A DNA stretch of 64,000 nt from Chloroflexota bacterium (lineage in GTDB: Bacteria; Chloroflexota; Anaerolineae; Anaerolineales; UBA4823): the NCBI GenBank assembly GCA_029265355.1, contig JAJUJL010000006.1, positions 124,001-188,000 of the forward strand, in the 5' to 3' direction. Under the pieces are notes generated by a model. It had not been told where the DNA came from. It was given only the letters and a program-made list of their open reading frames with translations, and ran no database searches. Below, piece by piece: positions 8,988 through 18,574 of the stretch. Both the position numbers and the translations under genes were made by a program. Every line of letters starts with the position of its first letter. Position 1 is the stretch's first letter.

Positions 8988-10037
8988 TCAAACTTTGGAA
9001 TGCGCGGCAAGTACTGTGTCGAATTCTTGGCCGATTCTCTTGACCAATTGCATGTTCTCAGTGGAGTCTAAGAACGCAGATCGCGCAGCCGCTAAGATTC
9101 GCCTTCGAAGCTCTGATGTCCCGATGCCCATTTGTTGATGAACCAGGCGATATTCATCTGACAGAGTGATTTGTGAGATACTTGGATCATCGGTATTGAT
9201 GGTTACAGCCAAATCCTCTTCGATCATTTTCGGTAAGGGGTGTGCAGACAGGCTAGAAACAGCCCCGGATTGGTAATTGCTGGTTACACACACTTCAAAA
9301 GCCGTGCCGGAGCGCTTTGCCAGGTCTAATGCGGGTTGGCTTTCAAAGACTCGAATTCCATGCCCAATGCGCTCGGCGCGCAGGTGTTCAATGGCGTGAT
9401 AGATATTGTCCCCCGGCCCCCACTCTCCGGCGTGGACAGTGATGTGCAGACCTTTTTCGTGGGCCGATTGGAACAGTTTTGCGAAGGTCTCGGCATGGAA
9501 ATCAGCTTCGTTCCCGGCAAGATCCAGGCCCACGATGCCCTGTGAGATACGTTCTTGTGCCAGATAAGCCACCTGGGCAGCCAGGGCGAGGCTTTCGTGG
9601 CGGTTGACGCTGGCGATCAGGCGTGTGGTGACCCCATATTTTTTCTCGCCAATCTTTGCTCCTTCGATCACCCAATCCATCACTTCAGCCAGAGGAAAAT
9701 CTTGTGATTTGCTCAAAGCAACCGGTGTAAATCGCAGCTCAAGATAGCGAACATTGTCCTGTGCAGCGTCGGCAATGGCTTCTTGGGTAATGCGGCTGAT
9801 GATTTCGGGCGTGCGGTAGAAGAGGCGCAGCGTGGAGAATTTCGAAAGAAAATTGACGAAGGTCATGGGCTCATTGGGACCAATCTGTACCATCTCCCGC
9901 AATTGGGCAGTTGGTGGCAGATTCAATCCATGGATGCGCGCCAGCTCGCGCAGGGTTTCGAAACGCAGCGATCCTTCCAGGTGACGATGAAGCTCAACCT
10001 TGGGTATGGCTTGAAATAAATCTGGCAATGCGCTCAT
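8988..10037 (-). CDS. add: Adenosine deaminase
   Basis: 349 residues from ATG 10037. It deaminates adenosine to inosine in purine salvage. Zinc and substrate residues are all present: HRH in KVELHRHLEGSLR, HAGEW (His/Glu), GHGIRV, and NTDDPSIS near the C-terminus. Two starts are possible: ATG 10037 with GAAGGT 5 bp upstream, or ATG 10058, one base after the secA stop. I prefer 10037 because it places the HRH motif at the usual distance from the N-terminus. It follows secA on the same strand and may be co-transcribed with it. Confidence 0.93.
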   Translation of the reverse strand: MSALPDLFQAIPKVELHRHLEGSLRFETLRELARIHGLNLPPTAQLREMVQIGPNEPMTFVNFLSKFSTLRLFYRTPEIISRITQEAIADAAQDNVRYLELRFTPVALSKSQDFPLAEVMDWVIEGAKIGEKKYGVTTRLIASVNRHESLALAAQVAYLAQERISQGIVGLDLAGNEADFHAETFAKLFQSAHEKGLHITVHAGEWGPGDNIYHAIEHLRAERIGHGIRVFESQPALDLAKRSGTAFEVCVTSNYQSGAVSSLSAHPLPKMIEEDLAVTINTDDPSISQITLSDEYRLVHQQMGIGTSELRRRILAAARSAFLDSTENMQLVKRIGQEFDTVLAAHSKV

Positions 10038-10059
10038 CTGACCTTCGAGAGGTTTCATC

Positions 10060-13000
10060 TTATTTTCGTCGCCTGCGACGACGTTTCCCTTTATTAGCTG
10101 GTTCTCCATCTACTTGCTGCATCGTGCTGCCGTTTTCCTGGGCTGCCTGTGATTGTTCTTCCGGTTCATTATCGTCATCAATTGCCTCGTCCTGTGGCTC
10201 TTCGATTGGTGTGGTAGATTGTATGGAACTCAGGTCACGTGGACGATAGGTGAACATGCGAGAGACAACACCCAATCGCATTTTTGCCAGGAGGTCGGAG
10301 AACAGAGCCGAAGCGCGATTCTTGTATTGAACAAGGGGATCGCGCTGCGCGTAGGCTTCCAGGCCGATCGAGACGCGCAAGGCCTCCATTTCGGTGAGGT
10401 AATCGACCCACAATTCTGTAATCACACTCAGAAGGAGTTGGCGATAGACTTCAGTGAGCGCGCGTTGGCCAAGTGCATCTATCACAGATGAAGCTGCGAG
10501 GCCATCGAGGGTGGTCAACGTCTGCGATTGGAGATGGGAATACTGCTCTTCTCCCAGACGAGCTCGAACAATTGACTGCGTTTGGGCGTCCACTTCTCCG
10601 AGGGTGGAGTTTGCCAGGCGACTGAATTCAATGAGCCCCCAGCTGCGCTGCAGGACTTTTTGCGCTTCGAGCAAATGGTCCTGAACCGATTGTACCAATT
10701 GTTCGCGGTCGATGCCATGCAGGAAAGTGGCGGCGTAAAAGGAATAGGTCAAGCGTGTTGTGCGTTCCTGGATTCGCCGGTGGGTCTTACGGTCGAAGGT
10801 GGTGCGCGAGCCCTGGGTCATCATGACCAACAGTTGGTAAATGTCGTTCAGGGTGAGGCGCCTATCGACACGGCTAAGCGTAGCAGCGAGATCACGGGTG
10901 ATGGACCCATTCTCACCAAGCAGGCGCTCATGGCGTCGCTCGAAGGCAGCATCCAGGGCATGCATCACCTGATCGGTGATCTCAGGCCAATCCTGGTTCG
11001 AAAGCTCATCCGGAGAGAGGCCGAGGCTGTCTTCCATGCGCCGCTCAATCGCCCCCACCAAGCGCGTGATGGCCTGGGTGGTCAGGAAGGTTTCGATCTG
11101 CTGTTTGATGGGTTCTACCAGGGTGTCCGGGGCATCGCGAAGGGCGCGCTGCTCATCGACATTCAAACGCAGAGGCACGCGGACAGAATTTTGCAGCTCA
11201 TCCCACAGTTCACGCGGGGAGCGCGTATCGGTCTCATCTTCCAGTTCGAGCCCTTCAAAAAAGGTGTCCATCGCGTCAAATCGTTCGCGAACGAGGTCAT
11301 CCAGGCGATCCTGAGATTGGTCTACGAGTTCTAGGACGGCATCAGACAGGTGTTGGTGCTCGGCATTGAGGGATTGGCGCGCGACATCTTGCAGCGCTTC
11401 GATCGCGCTGCGCGGGTCTATTCCCTCTCTGCCATTGGCGCCAGATTTGGAGGCATTTTCAAAGATCGAGTCTCCCAGGAGTTTGTAGCTGTAGGAGGGG
11501 AAGAACATATTTCCCACCTGAATCGTGGGTTGAATTTGATCCAACCAGCCGATCAGTTTCCAGGCATCTTCATCGCTTTGAATTGCTTGCGGGATATGGC
11601 GGGAGATTTCTTCCCTCAACATTTCCAGGAGATCTTCGGTCAGGTCTTCTTTGGTGAAGATGCGATCTCGTTGAGAGTAAATCTTGGCGCGTTGCGTGTT
11701 GAGCACATCATCGTACTCGAGCAAATGTTTGCGCACATCGAAATTCGCCCCTTCAACACGGGTTTGCGATTGCTCTACCAGCCTGCCGACCAGGCCGATC
11801 TCCAGGGGCATGGCATCGTCGATCTTCATGCGCTGCATGAGCGCGTCGGCTTGCTGACCTCCGAACAGGCGCATCAATTCGTCTTCCATAGAAAGGTAGA
11901 AGCGCGAAGAGCCTGGATCTCCCTGGCGAGCCGCGCGCCCACGCAGTTGGTTGTCAATGCGCCGGGCTTCATGACGCTCGGAGCCGATCACATGCAAACC
12001 TCCCAGGCTGCGCACGCGCTCCATATCTGCAATTCGTTGGAAGAAGAAATCGATCTCGGCCTCGTAGATGCTGTATTGGTCGCGTGGTACACTTTGCAAC
12101 GCTTTCAAGCGCTCTTCCATGGACATGTCGTAAGGATCTTCAAAGCCGGCGCGACGCAGCACACGGTTGACTGCTGAAAGGATCTCTTCAGCCAGCTCAC
12201 CCCCCAGGCGGATGTCCACACCACGACCGGCCATATTGGTGGCGATGGTGACTGCGCCAAATGCGCCTGCTCCGGCGATGATCTGGCTTTCTTCGGTGTG
12301 CTTGCGGGCATTCAGCACCTGATGGGGGATGCCGCCTTGAAGCGCAGCAGCCAGCCGCTCGGTGCAATCACCGCTCAAGTCGAGCAATCTGAGCAATGTA
12401 TTTATGTTGTTTTCTTCTTCAGGGTTGAGAGCTATGTCCAACTCGCGCGCCAGTTTTCGCATGGCGCTGAGCTCCAACTTGTCCAACGGTTCGTTTAAGA
12501 ATTGGAGCTCTGCAACCTGCCGCCCATCTTCCTCAGTATGATTTCGCTCGAACCAATTCTGGCGCAATAGCAGCACCTGCGCCAGGCGTCGCAGTGGCTC
12601 AGCGCGCAGGCGATTGGAAACATTCTCTGAAAGTTCCACTGAAGTGGTTCCAACCAGCACCGGACGGCCCATCGCATGGTGCTGAAGGATTTCACGGGTG
12701 ATGGCGCGCAGTTTGGCTTCTTGTGTGCGGTAGACAACATCTGGGTAATCTTTGCGTCGCCAATAAACCGGATTTTTCAGTGGATCATCACGGCGAGCAT
12801 AGAAGCTGTACTTATAGCCATGCTTGTCCTTGGCTTCTAACTCAACCAAGCCTGATTCGGGCTGGCTAGCCAAGTATTCCAGGTTGGTAGGAATTGGCAA
12901 TACATCCAGCTTGTAAATTTTGTCGAATTCTTCGGCTTCGGTCAGCGCAGTACCGGTCATCCCAGCCAGTTTTTGATACATCCGGAAATAGTTTTGGATG

Positions 13001-14166
13001 GTGATGGTGGCGTAGGTCACATTTTCTGGTTGGACGCGCACACCCTCTTTGGCCTCCACGGCCTGATGCAAACCATCTGACCAACGCCTGCCCGGCATCA
13101 GGCGACCGGTGAATTCATCAACGATGATGACTTTTCCGGCTTGCACCAGATAGTCTTTGTTGCGTCGGTAGAGGAACTGAGCGCGCATCGCCTGCTCGAT
13201 GTAACCCAACATGCGCGCCTGCTCGGGGGTGACGTCCTCGGGGCGATCGGGGTCCCTCAGCGGCATGCCCAACAAATCCTCGACATAGGCCTCGCCAATT
13301 TCGGTCAGGCTGACAGCGCGGTTTTTCTCATTTACTTCATAGTGTTCTGGTCGAAGCTGGCGGACGATCTGGGCCATGCGAATGTACCATTCAGCCTCGT
13401 CTTGCGCAGGCCCAGAGATGATCAGTGGTGTGCGCGCTTCATCGATGAGTACATTATCAACTTCATCAATGATGGCAAAGTGGTGGCCACGTTGTACACG
13501 ATCGGCCAGGCGCAGGGTCATATTGTCACGCAGGTAATCGAAACCGAACTCGCTGTTTGTGCCATAAGTGACATCCGCTGCATAAGCTTGTTGCCGAGGC
13601 ACCATGCGAAGCTGGTGCTGATCTTCGTGAGGCGACACTCGCTCCAGGTCTACCAGAAACGCTTTTTTGCCATTTTCGGTGCGGGCAGCCATCTGCAGCA
13701 CACCCACGCTGAGTCCGAGCGCGTGATAGATGGGCGCCATCCAGCGGGCATCGCGCCGTGCAAGGTAATCGTTTACTGTGATCAAATGCACACCCTTACC
13801 GGTCAGGGCATTAAGGTAAATTGGCAGTGTGGCAACCAGGGTCTTGCCCTCGCCCGTACGCATCTCGGCAATTTTGCCATGGTGGAGAACTGCACCACCG
13901 ATAATCTGAACATCGTAGTGGCGTAAACCAATCGTGCGTTTGCTCGCTTCTCGAACTGCGGCAAATGCCTCTGGGAGCAGATCGTCCAAGCTTTCTCCCT
14001 GGGACAATCGTCGGCGAAACTCATCCGTTTTGGCGCGCAGAGCTTCATCGCTAAGCTTCTCGAATACCGGTTCCAGCTCGGAAACTTGCGCAACAATGGG
14101 GTTGTACTTCTCGAGCGCGCGCTTGATTGGGTCGCCCCCAAAAATCTGTATGAAACGTTTAAGCAT
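10060..14166 (-). CDS. secA: SecA preprotein translocase ATPase, unusually long
   Basis: 1368 residues, against about 840-950 in most bacteria. Walker A TGEGKT (about 104-109), DEVD Walker B (about 231-234), the preprotein-binding segment and the helicase region GRAARQGDPGSSRFYLSMEDELMRLF in two halves are all intact. The helical wing/scaffold is interrupted: after the LLEYDDVLN segment comes a ~350-residue helical insert (roughly 900-1260) before the conserved ELWVDYLTEMEALR..GL..Y.QRDPL end. The usual C-terminal zinc motif (CxCxSGxxxxxCH) is absent; the protein ends in an acidic stretch and a basic tail, GKRRRRRRK. ATG 14166 has GAGGTAGG before it. Confidence 0.95.
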   Translation of the reverse strand: MLKRFIQIFGGDPIKRALEKYNPIVAQVSELEPVFEKLSDEALRAKTDEFRRRLSQGESLDDLLPEAFAAVREASKRTIGLRHYDVQIIGGAVLHHGKIAEMRTGEGKTLVATLPIYLNALTGKGVHLITVNDYLARRDARWMAPIYHALGLSVGVLQMAARTENGKKAFLVDLERVSPHEDQHQLRMVPRQQAYAADVTYGTNSEFGFDYLRDNMTLRLADRVQRGHHFAIIDEVDNVLIDEARTPLIISGPAQDEAEWYIRMAQIVRQLRPEHYEVNEKNRAVSLTEIGEAYVEDLLGMPLRDPDRPEDVTPEQARMLGYIEQAMRAQFLYRRNKDYLVQAGKVIIVDEFTGRLMPGRRWSDGLHQAVEAKEGVRVQPENVTYATITIQNYFRMYQKLAGMTGTALTEAEEFDKIYKLDVLPIPTNLEYLASQPESGLVELEAKDKHGYKYSFYARRDDPLKNPVYWRRKDYPDVVYRTQEAKLRAITREILQHHAMGRPVLVGTTSVELSENVSNRLRAEPLRRLAQVLLLRQNWFERNHTEEDGRQVAELQFLNEPLDKLELSAMRKLARELDIALNPEEENNINTLLRLLDLSGDCTERLAAALQGGIPHQVLNARKHTEESQIIAGAGAFGAVTIATNMAGRGVDIRLGGELAEEILSAVNRVLRRAGFEDPYDMSMEERLKALQSVPRDQYSIYEAEIDFFFQRIADMERVRSLGGLHVIGSERHEARRIDNQLRGRAARQGDPGSSRFYLSMEDELMRLFGGQQADALMQRMKIDDAMPLEIGLVGRLVEQSQTRVEGANFDVRKHLLEYDDVLNTQRAKIYSQRDRIFTKEDLTEDLLEMLREEISRHIPQAIQSDEDAWKLIGWLDQIQPTIQVGNMFFPSYSYKLLGDSIFENASKSGANGREGIDPRSAIEALQDVARQSLNAEHQHLSDAVLELVDQSQDRLDDLVRERFDAMDTFFEGLELEDETDTRSPRELWDELQNSVRVPLRLNVDEQRALRDAPDTLVEPIKQQIETFLTTQAITRLVGAIERRMEDSLGLSPDELSNQDWPEITDQVMHALDAAFERRHERLLGENGSITRDLAATLSRVDRRLTLNDIYQLLVMMTQGSRTTFDRKTHRRIQERTTRLTYSFYAATFLHGIDREQLVQSVQDHLLEAQKVLQRSWGLIEFSRLANSTLGEVDAQTQSIVRARLGEEQYSHLQSQTLTTLDGLAASSVIDALGQRALTEVYRQLLLSVITELWVDYLTEMEALRVSIGLEAYAQRDPLVQYKNRASALFSDLLAKMRLGVVSRMFTYRPRDLSSIQSTTPIEEPQDEAIDDDNEPEEQSQAAQENGSTMQQVDGEPANKGKRRRRRRK

Positions 14167-14187
14167 AGATCCTACCTCGTTAGGGCG

Positions 14188-14332
14188 ATTATAGCATGGG
14201 AAAGGCAGCCTGTATGGCGAGGGTTTGCAGGATGCCGAAACTTGACCTGTAAGATTCTTGCCTTAAGATGTCTGGTTACTGCGGTAATTTTAAGCCTTCT
14301 TATCTAATTTGATCGAACTGCCGTGCTATAAT
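14188..14332. promoter_or_regulatory. Divergent promoter region between secA and dnaE
   Basis: The 261-bp gap holds a TATAAT on the minus strand (14193-14188, about 21 bp before secA ATG) and a TATAAT on the plus strand (14327-14332, about 95 bp before dnaE ATG). Neither has a clear TTGACA-type -35 at normal spacing. No other feature was seen in the gap. Confidence 0.45.
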
Positions 14333-14427
14333 TTCATTGCCGATCCATTTGCATCCACACGCAATTAACCTGAGCGATACTGTCGGTTGGGTCTTGTAGC
14401 AGTTAGTGAGAAGTTATTCAGGCGCTT

Positions 14428-17400
14428 ATGTCATTTGCCCACCTCCACGTGCACTCCGAATACTCGTTATTGGATGGCTTCAGCAACATCAAGAAGCTGA
14501 TCAAGCGCGCGGTCGAGATGAAAATGCCAGCGCTCGGCTTGACCGATCATGGCACGATGTTTGGGGTGATCGATTTCTACAATGCTGCCGTATCGGCGGG
14601 TATCAAGCCAATTATTGGCGTCGAGGCCTACCTGGCGGCGCGGGGTATGCGAGATCGCGATCCACAGCTTGATAAGAAATCATCCCACCTTTTGCTGCTG
14701 GCTGAAAACGAGACTGGATACAAGAATCTGTTGCACATTGCCAGTGCAGCCCAGATCGATGGTTTTTATTATTATCCGCGAATCGATCATGACTTCCTGG
14801 CGCAGCATGCTGAGGGACTCATCTGCACATCCGGCTGCATGTCAGCGGAAGTTCCGCGTTTGATCGCTCAGGGGAATTTGGAAGCTGCCCGAAAGCTGTT
14901 GGATTGGTATTATGAGGTTTTTGGGGCGGGGCGGTTTTTTATTGAGCTCCAGTCGCATGACATACCTGAACTGGAAAACATCAATAAAAATCTGCTGGCA
15001 TTAGGCAGGCGCTATGATGCTCAATTTGTTGCTACCAATGACGTCCATTATGTAGATAGAAGTGATGCACGCCTGCAGGATATCATGCTGGCTATCCAGA
15101 CGGGTTGCGTGCTCACCGATCCAAATCGGATGCGCATGACTTCAGATACGTATTACCTGCGCAGCCCAGAGGAAATGGCAGCAATTTTTGGTGGCATACC
15201 CGGAGCGTTGGAAAATACGCTGTCAATCGCAGAGCGCTGCAACGTAGACCTGAGTTTTAAGGGTTATCGCTTACCGCATTTCAATGTTCCGACGGGCTAT
15301 ACGGCCGAATCTTATCTGCGGTATTTGTGCGAGCAAGGCCTTCAGCGGCGCTACGGTACGCGAGCCCAGAATCCAGCGGTGCGAGAAAGACTCGAATATG
15401 AACTGAGCATCATTCACCGCATGGGCTTTGATACCTACTTTCTCATTGTTTGGGATCTTTGCCGTTATGCCCGGGAACAGAATATCTGGTATAACGCGCG
15501 CGGCTCAGCCGCCGGATCAATCGTTGCCTATAGCCTGGACATCACCCTGGTCGATCCCATTGAGCATGGCCTCCTTTTCGAGCGCTTTCTCAATCCAGGC
15601 CGCATTTCGATGCCGGATATCGACCTGGATTTTCAGGATGACCGCCGGGCAGAGATGCTAGCGTATACGGTGCGCAAATACGGCGACGATCGCGTGGCGC
15701 AGATTATCACTTTCGGTACGCTAGGGGCGCGGGCAGCTTTGCGGGATGTGGGTCGTGTTATGGATATCCCTCTCACCGAGGTGGACCGCGTGGCGAAAAT
15801 GGTGCCCAACGTTCCGGGTAAACCGGTGACCTTGCGGGCAACTCTGGAGGAAGTGCCGGAATTCAGGGAGACTTACGAGAGAGAGGCTTATCTCCGTGAT
15901 CTGATCGATACCGCTGCAGAGGTCGAGGGCGTCGTTCGCAACGCCGGTACGCACGCTGCGGGTGTGATCATCACTGATGAGCCGATCATTGAGTATATTC
16001 CCCTTCATCGCCCAACGGGCAACGCAGCAGACGATAACCCGGTCAAGACGGTCACCCAATTCGAGATGTCGGTGCTGGATTCCCTGGGTCTGCTCAAGGT
16101 CGATTTTCTGGGGCTGGCAACGTTGACCATCATGGCCCGTGCTTGTGATCTTATTCGCACCCGCCACGGAATTAGCCTGGATCTTTCGAATATTCCGGTT
16201 GATGATGCTGCAACGTATGAACTATTGGGGCGAGGTGAAACCGCCGGTGTCTTCCAGGTGGAAGGCTCGGGTATGCGCCGTTGGCTGATGGAGATGAAGC
16301 CGAAGGAATTGGCGAATGTGATCGCCATGGTAGCACTATTTCGTCCAGGACCGATGGACTTCATCCCCGGTTATATCAGGCGCATGCACGGCGAAGAAGA
16401 GGTTACCTATCGTCATCCCCTGCTAGAACCGATATTCAAAGAAACTTACGGTTACCCCGTCTATCAAGAACAGTTGATGTTTGCGGTGATGCAACTGGCT
16501 GGCTATACTGCCCCAGAAGCGGATGACTTGCGCAAGGCCGTAGCCAAGAAGATTAAGGAAAAGCTGCTCAAACACCGCGAAAAATTTATTACAGGCGCGG
16601 TAAAGAATGGTATACCGGAAGAAACCGCGGGCGCCATATTTGATGATTGGGAAGAATTTGCCCGCTACGGTTTTAATAAATCCCACGCGGCTGATTATGG
16701 GGTCATTGCCGTTCAAACTGCTTACCTGAAAACTCATTTCCCCGTAGAGTATATGACGGCGTTGCTGTCGGTCTCTGCGAATGAAACGGCCAAGGTAGCG
16801 CTCTATGTGGCTGATTGCCGGCGGATGGGGATCCAGGTGGAACCTCCGGATGTCAATGCGAGCGGATGGGATTTTACGATCGAAGACCGACGGCTGGAGG
16901 ATGGCAGGCTCAAATCCTCGATCCGTTTTGGGATGGGGGCGATTAAAAACGTGGGTCGCGGCCCGGTAGATGCAATCATCAAAGCGCGTGAATCTGGCCC
17001 GTTCAAAGATTTGAACGATTTTGCGCATCGGGTAGACTTGCGACAGGTTGGTCGGCGTGCTCTCGAAAGTTTGATACGCGTGGGTGCCCTGGATCGCTTT
17101 GGATCGCGCACTGCATTGTTGGATGGCATTGACCGTATCCTCGCTTTGAGCAGCTCGCATTTCAAGGCCGCGGAAATTGGCCAAATCAGTTTGTTTGGTA
17201 TGCACACCGGGCTGACCGATCAAATCCAGTTGCCGGAGCCATCCCGTGAGGTTAACCGCCGCGAGATGTTGCACTGGGAGCGCGAGCTGATCGGTCTGTA
17301 CGTATCCGATCATCCATTGAGCCCTGTTATGCAGGAGCTGACCGAAGCAGTGACCCATTTTTCAGGGCAGCTAGCCGAGGCCGCTCACAATGAACAGGTG

Positions 17401-18537
17401 CGCGTCGCAGGGCTGGTGGTTCGCATTCGCCCGCACCAAACCAAAGCCGGTAAATCGATGGCTTTTGTGAGCCTTGAAGACATCCAGGGGACCATCGAGC
17501 TGGTGCTCTTTCCGAAAACCTGGGCCAAATATTCAACAATAGTCGAGTATGAGAAAATCTTGCTGGTCACGGGAAAAGTGGATGCACAAGGCGGCGAGCC
17601 CAAGGTTTTGGTAGACGAAATGACCACTGATTTTAAGATGACCTACTCGGTAGACGAACCAAGCTGGACGCCGCCGTATGAATTTACCTGGGAGGAGACC
17701 GACGGTTTTGAAGAGGTGGAGCCTGGCGTTGCGCCCCAGGGCCAGCCACCTGAAGCTGGATCGGTGCACAAGGTGAATGACAGCAGTTCTGAAGTACGCC
17801 CCGTGAGCCAGGTGCCGCAAACCCGGGTTGCAGCGAAAGTCGATGAAACATTTGCAGGATCTCAAGTTGCCATACAGGAACCGCCATCGCCCATCGAGGA
17901 GAATGACATCCCCCCTGAGCCAGACCCGTTTCCACCATTTTGGGATTTGGTGGATGCCGATTCGGTCGGGTTAGGTGTGATGGCAAGGCACATCTTCGAG
18001 GAGGGCGATGCGCAAGCTGCTCGCCATGCTGACCAGGCGATAGAGTTGGCGTCTGTTAACGAGCCGCATGGCGCGCAACATGGCAGCGTGGAGGAAGCAG
18101 GTATTTCCCAGAAATTGATTTCGGAGCAGCAGCCGGTCGCGGGAGTGCTGGTTGAAGACGGTCAGCAAGCCAATCGAAATGCTTTTGGGCAGGGGCTTGT
18201 GGAGACGGATAAGAATGGGCAGACAGCCAGCCTGGTGCCACCCTATTTGGTTTCTCCCCTGGTTGTTCCTTCCCGGGACCAGGTGCAGATGATCACGGTG
18301 GTGTTGCGCGCCAGCTCAGACAAAACGCGCGATGTACTTCGCTTGCGCCGGATCCATGGCACGATCATGAGCTATCCTGGGAATGACCGGTTTGCATTCC
18401 AGGTATATGAAAAGGGTCGGGGTTACCTGGTAGAGTTCCCCAACTTCACAACTGGAGCGTGCCCAGAGTTGATCAACCGGCTACGATTGTTGGTAGGCGC
18501 AGAGAATGTCAGAGTCGAGCCCCTGATGTTTCAATAA
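14428..18537 (+). CDS. dnaE: DNA polymerase III alpha subunit (DnaE), with long C-terminal extension
   Basis: 1369 residues, about 200 longer than E. coli DnaE. The PHP domain starts at residue 2 (AHLHVHSEYSLLDG) with its metal-type His residues kept. The catalytic acidic cluster PDIDLDF (Asp397, 399, 401) and the third-Asp segment KVDFLGLATLTIM are present, as is GRGSAAGS-like NARGSAAGSIV. The finger and beta-binding region runs to about 1000, then an OB domain (VRVAGLVVRIRPHQTKAGKSMAFVSLED). After about residue 1080 comes a ~180-residue low-complexity, Pro/Glu/Gln-rich linker, then a conserved-looking terminal domain (QMITVVLRASSDKTRDVLRL). This is the chromosomal replicase. Confidence 0.96.
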   Translation: MSFAHLHVHSEYSLLDGFSNIKKLIKRAVEMKMPALGLTDHGTMFGVIDFYNAAVSAGIKPIIGVEAYLAARGMRDRDPQLDKKSSHLLLLAENETGYKNLLHIASAAQIDGFYYYPRIDHDFLAQHAEGLICTSGCMSAEVPRLIAQGNLEAARKLLDWYYEVFGAGRFFIELQSHDIPELENINKNLLALGRRYDAQFVATNDVHYVDRSDARLQDIMLAIQTGCVLTDPNRMRMTSDTYYLRSPEEMAAIFGGIPGALENTLSIAERCNVDLSFKGYRLPHFNVPTGYTAESYLRYLCEQGLQRRYGTRAQNPAVRERLEYELSIIHRMGFDTYFLIVWDLCRYAREQNIWYNARGSAAGSIVAYSLDITLVDPIEHGLLFERFLNPGRISMPDIDLDFQDDRRAEMLAYTVRKYGDDRVAQIITFGTLGARAALRDVGRVMDIPLTEVDRVAKMVPNVPGKPVTLRATLEEVPEFRETYEREAYLRDLIDTAAEVEGVVRNAGTHAAGVIITDEPIIEYIPLHRPTGNAADDNPVKTVTQFEMSVLDSLGLLKVDFLGLATLTIMARACDLIRTRHGISLDLSNIPVDDAATYELLGRGETAGVFQVEGSGMRRWLMEMKPKELANVIAMVALFRPGPMDFIPGYIRRMHGEEEVTYRHPLLEPIFKETYGYPVYQEQLMFAVMQLAGYTAPEADDLRKAVAKKIKEKLLKHREKFITGAVKNGIPEETAGAIFDDWEEFARYGFNKSHAADYGVIAVQTAYLKTHFPVEYMTALLSVSANETAKVALYVADCRRMGIQVEPPDVNASGWDFTIEDRRLEDGRLKSSIRFGMGAIKNVGRGPVDAIIKARESGPFKDLNDFAHRVDLRQVGRRALESLIRVGALDRFGSRTALLDGIDRILALSSSHFKAAEIGQISLFGMHTGLTDQIQLPEPSREVNRREMLHWERELIGLYVSDHPLSPVMQELTEAVTHFSGQLAEAAHNEQVRVAGLVVRIRPHQTKAGKSMAFVSLEDIQGTIELVLFPKTWAKYSTIVEYEKILLVTGKVDAQGGEPKVLVDEMTTDFKMTYSVDEPSWTPPYEFTWEETDGFEEVEPGVAPQGQPPEAGSVHKVNDSSSEVRPVSQVPQTRVAAKVDETFAGSQVAIQEPPSPIEENDIPPEPDPFPPFWDLVDADSVGLGVMARHIFEEGDAQAARHADQAIELASVNEPHGAQHGSVEEAGISQKLISEQQPVAGVLVEDGQQANRNAFGQGLVETDKNGQTASLVPPYLVSPLVVPSRDQVQMITVVLRASSDKTRDVLRLRRIHGTIMSYPGNDRFAFQVYEKGRGYLVEFPNFTTGACPELINRLRLLVGAENVRVEPLMFQ

Positions 18538-18566
18538 AAAAAAACGGGCGGGCTGTGCGGCCCGCC
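18534..18566 (-). terminator. Hairpin terminator between dnaE and pfk
   Basis: Stem GGCGGGC/GCCCGCC (18547-18553 with 18560-18566, 6-nt loop). On the minus strand it is followed by nine T residues, giving a strong terminator for pfk. On the plus strand the tail is only TCTATCTCTC, so it may end dnaE weakly. Confidence 0.85.
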
Positions 18567-18574
18567 TCTATCTC

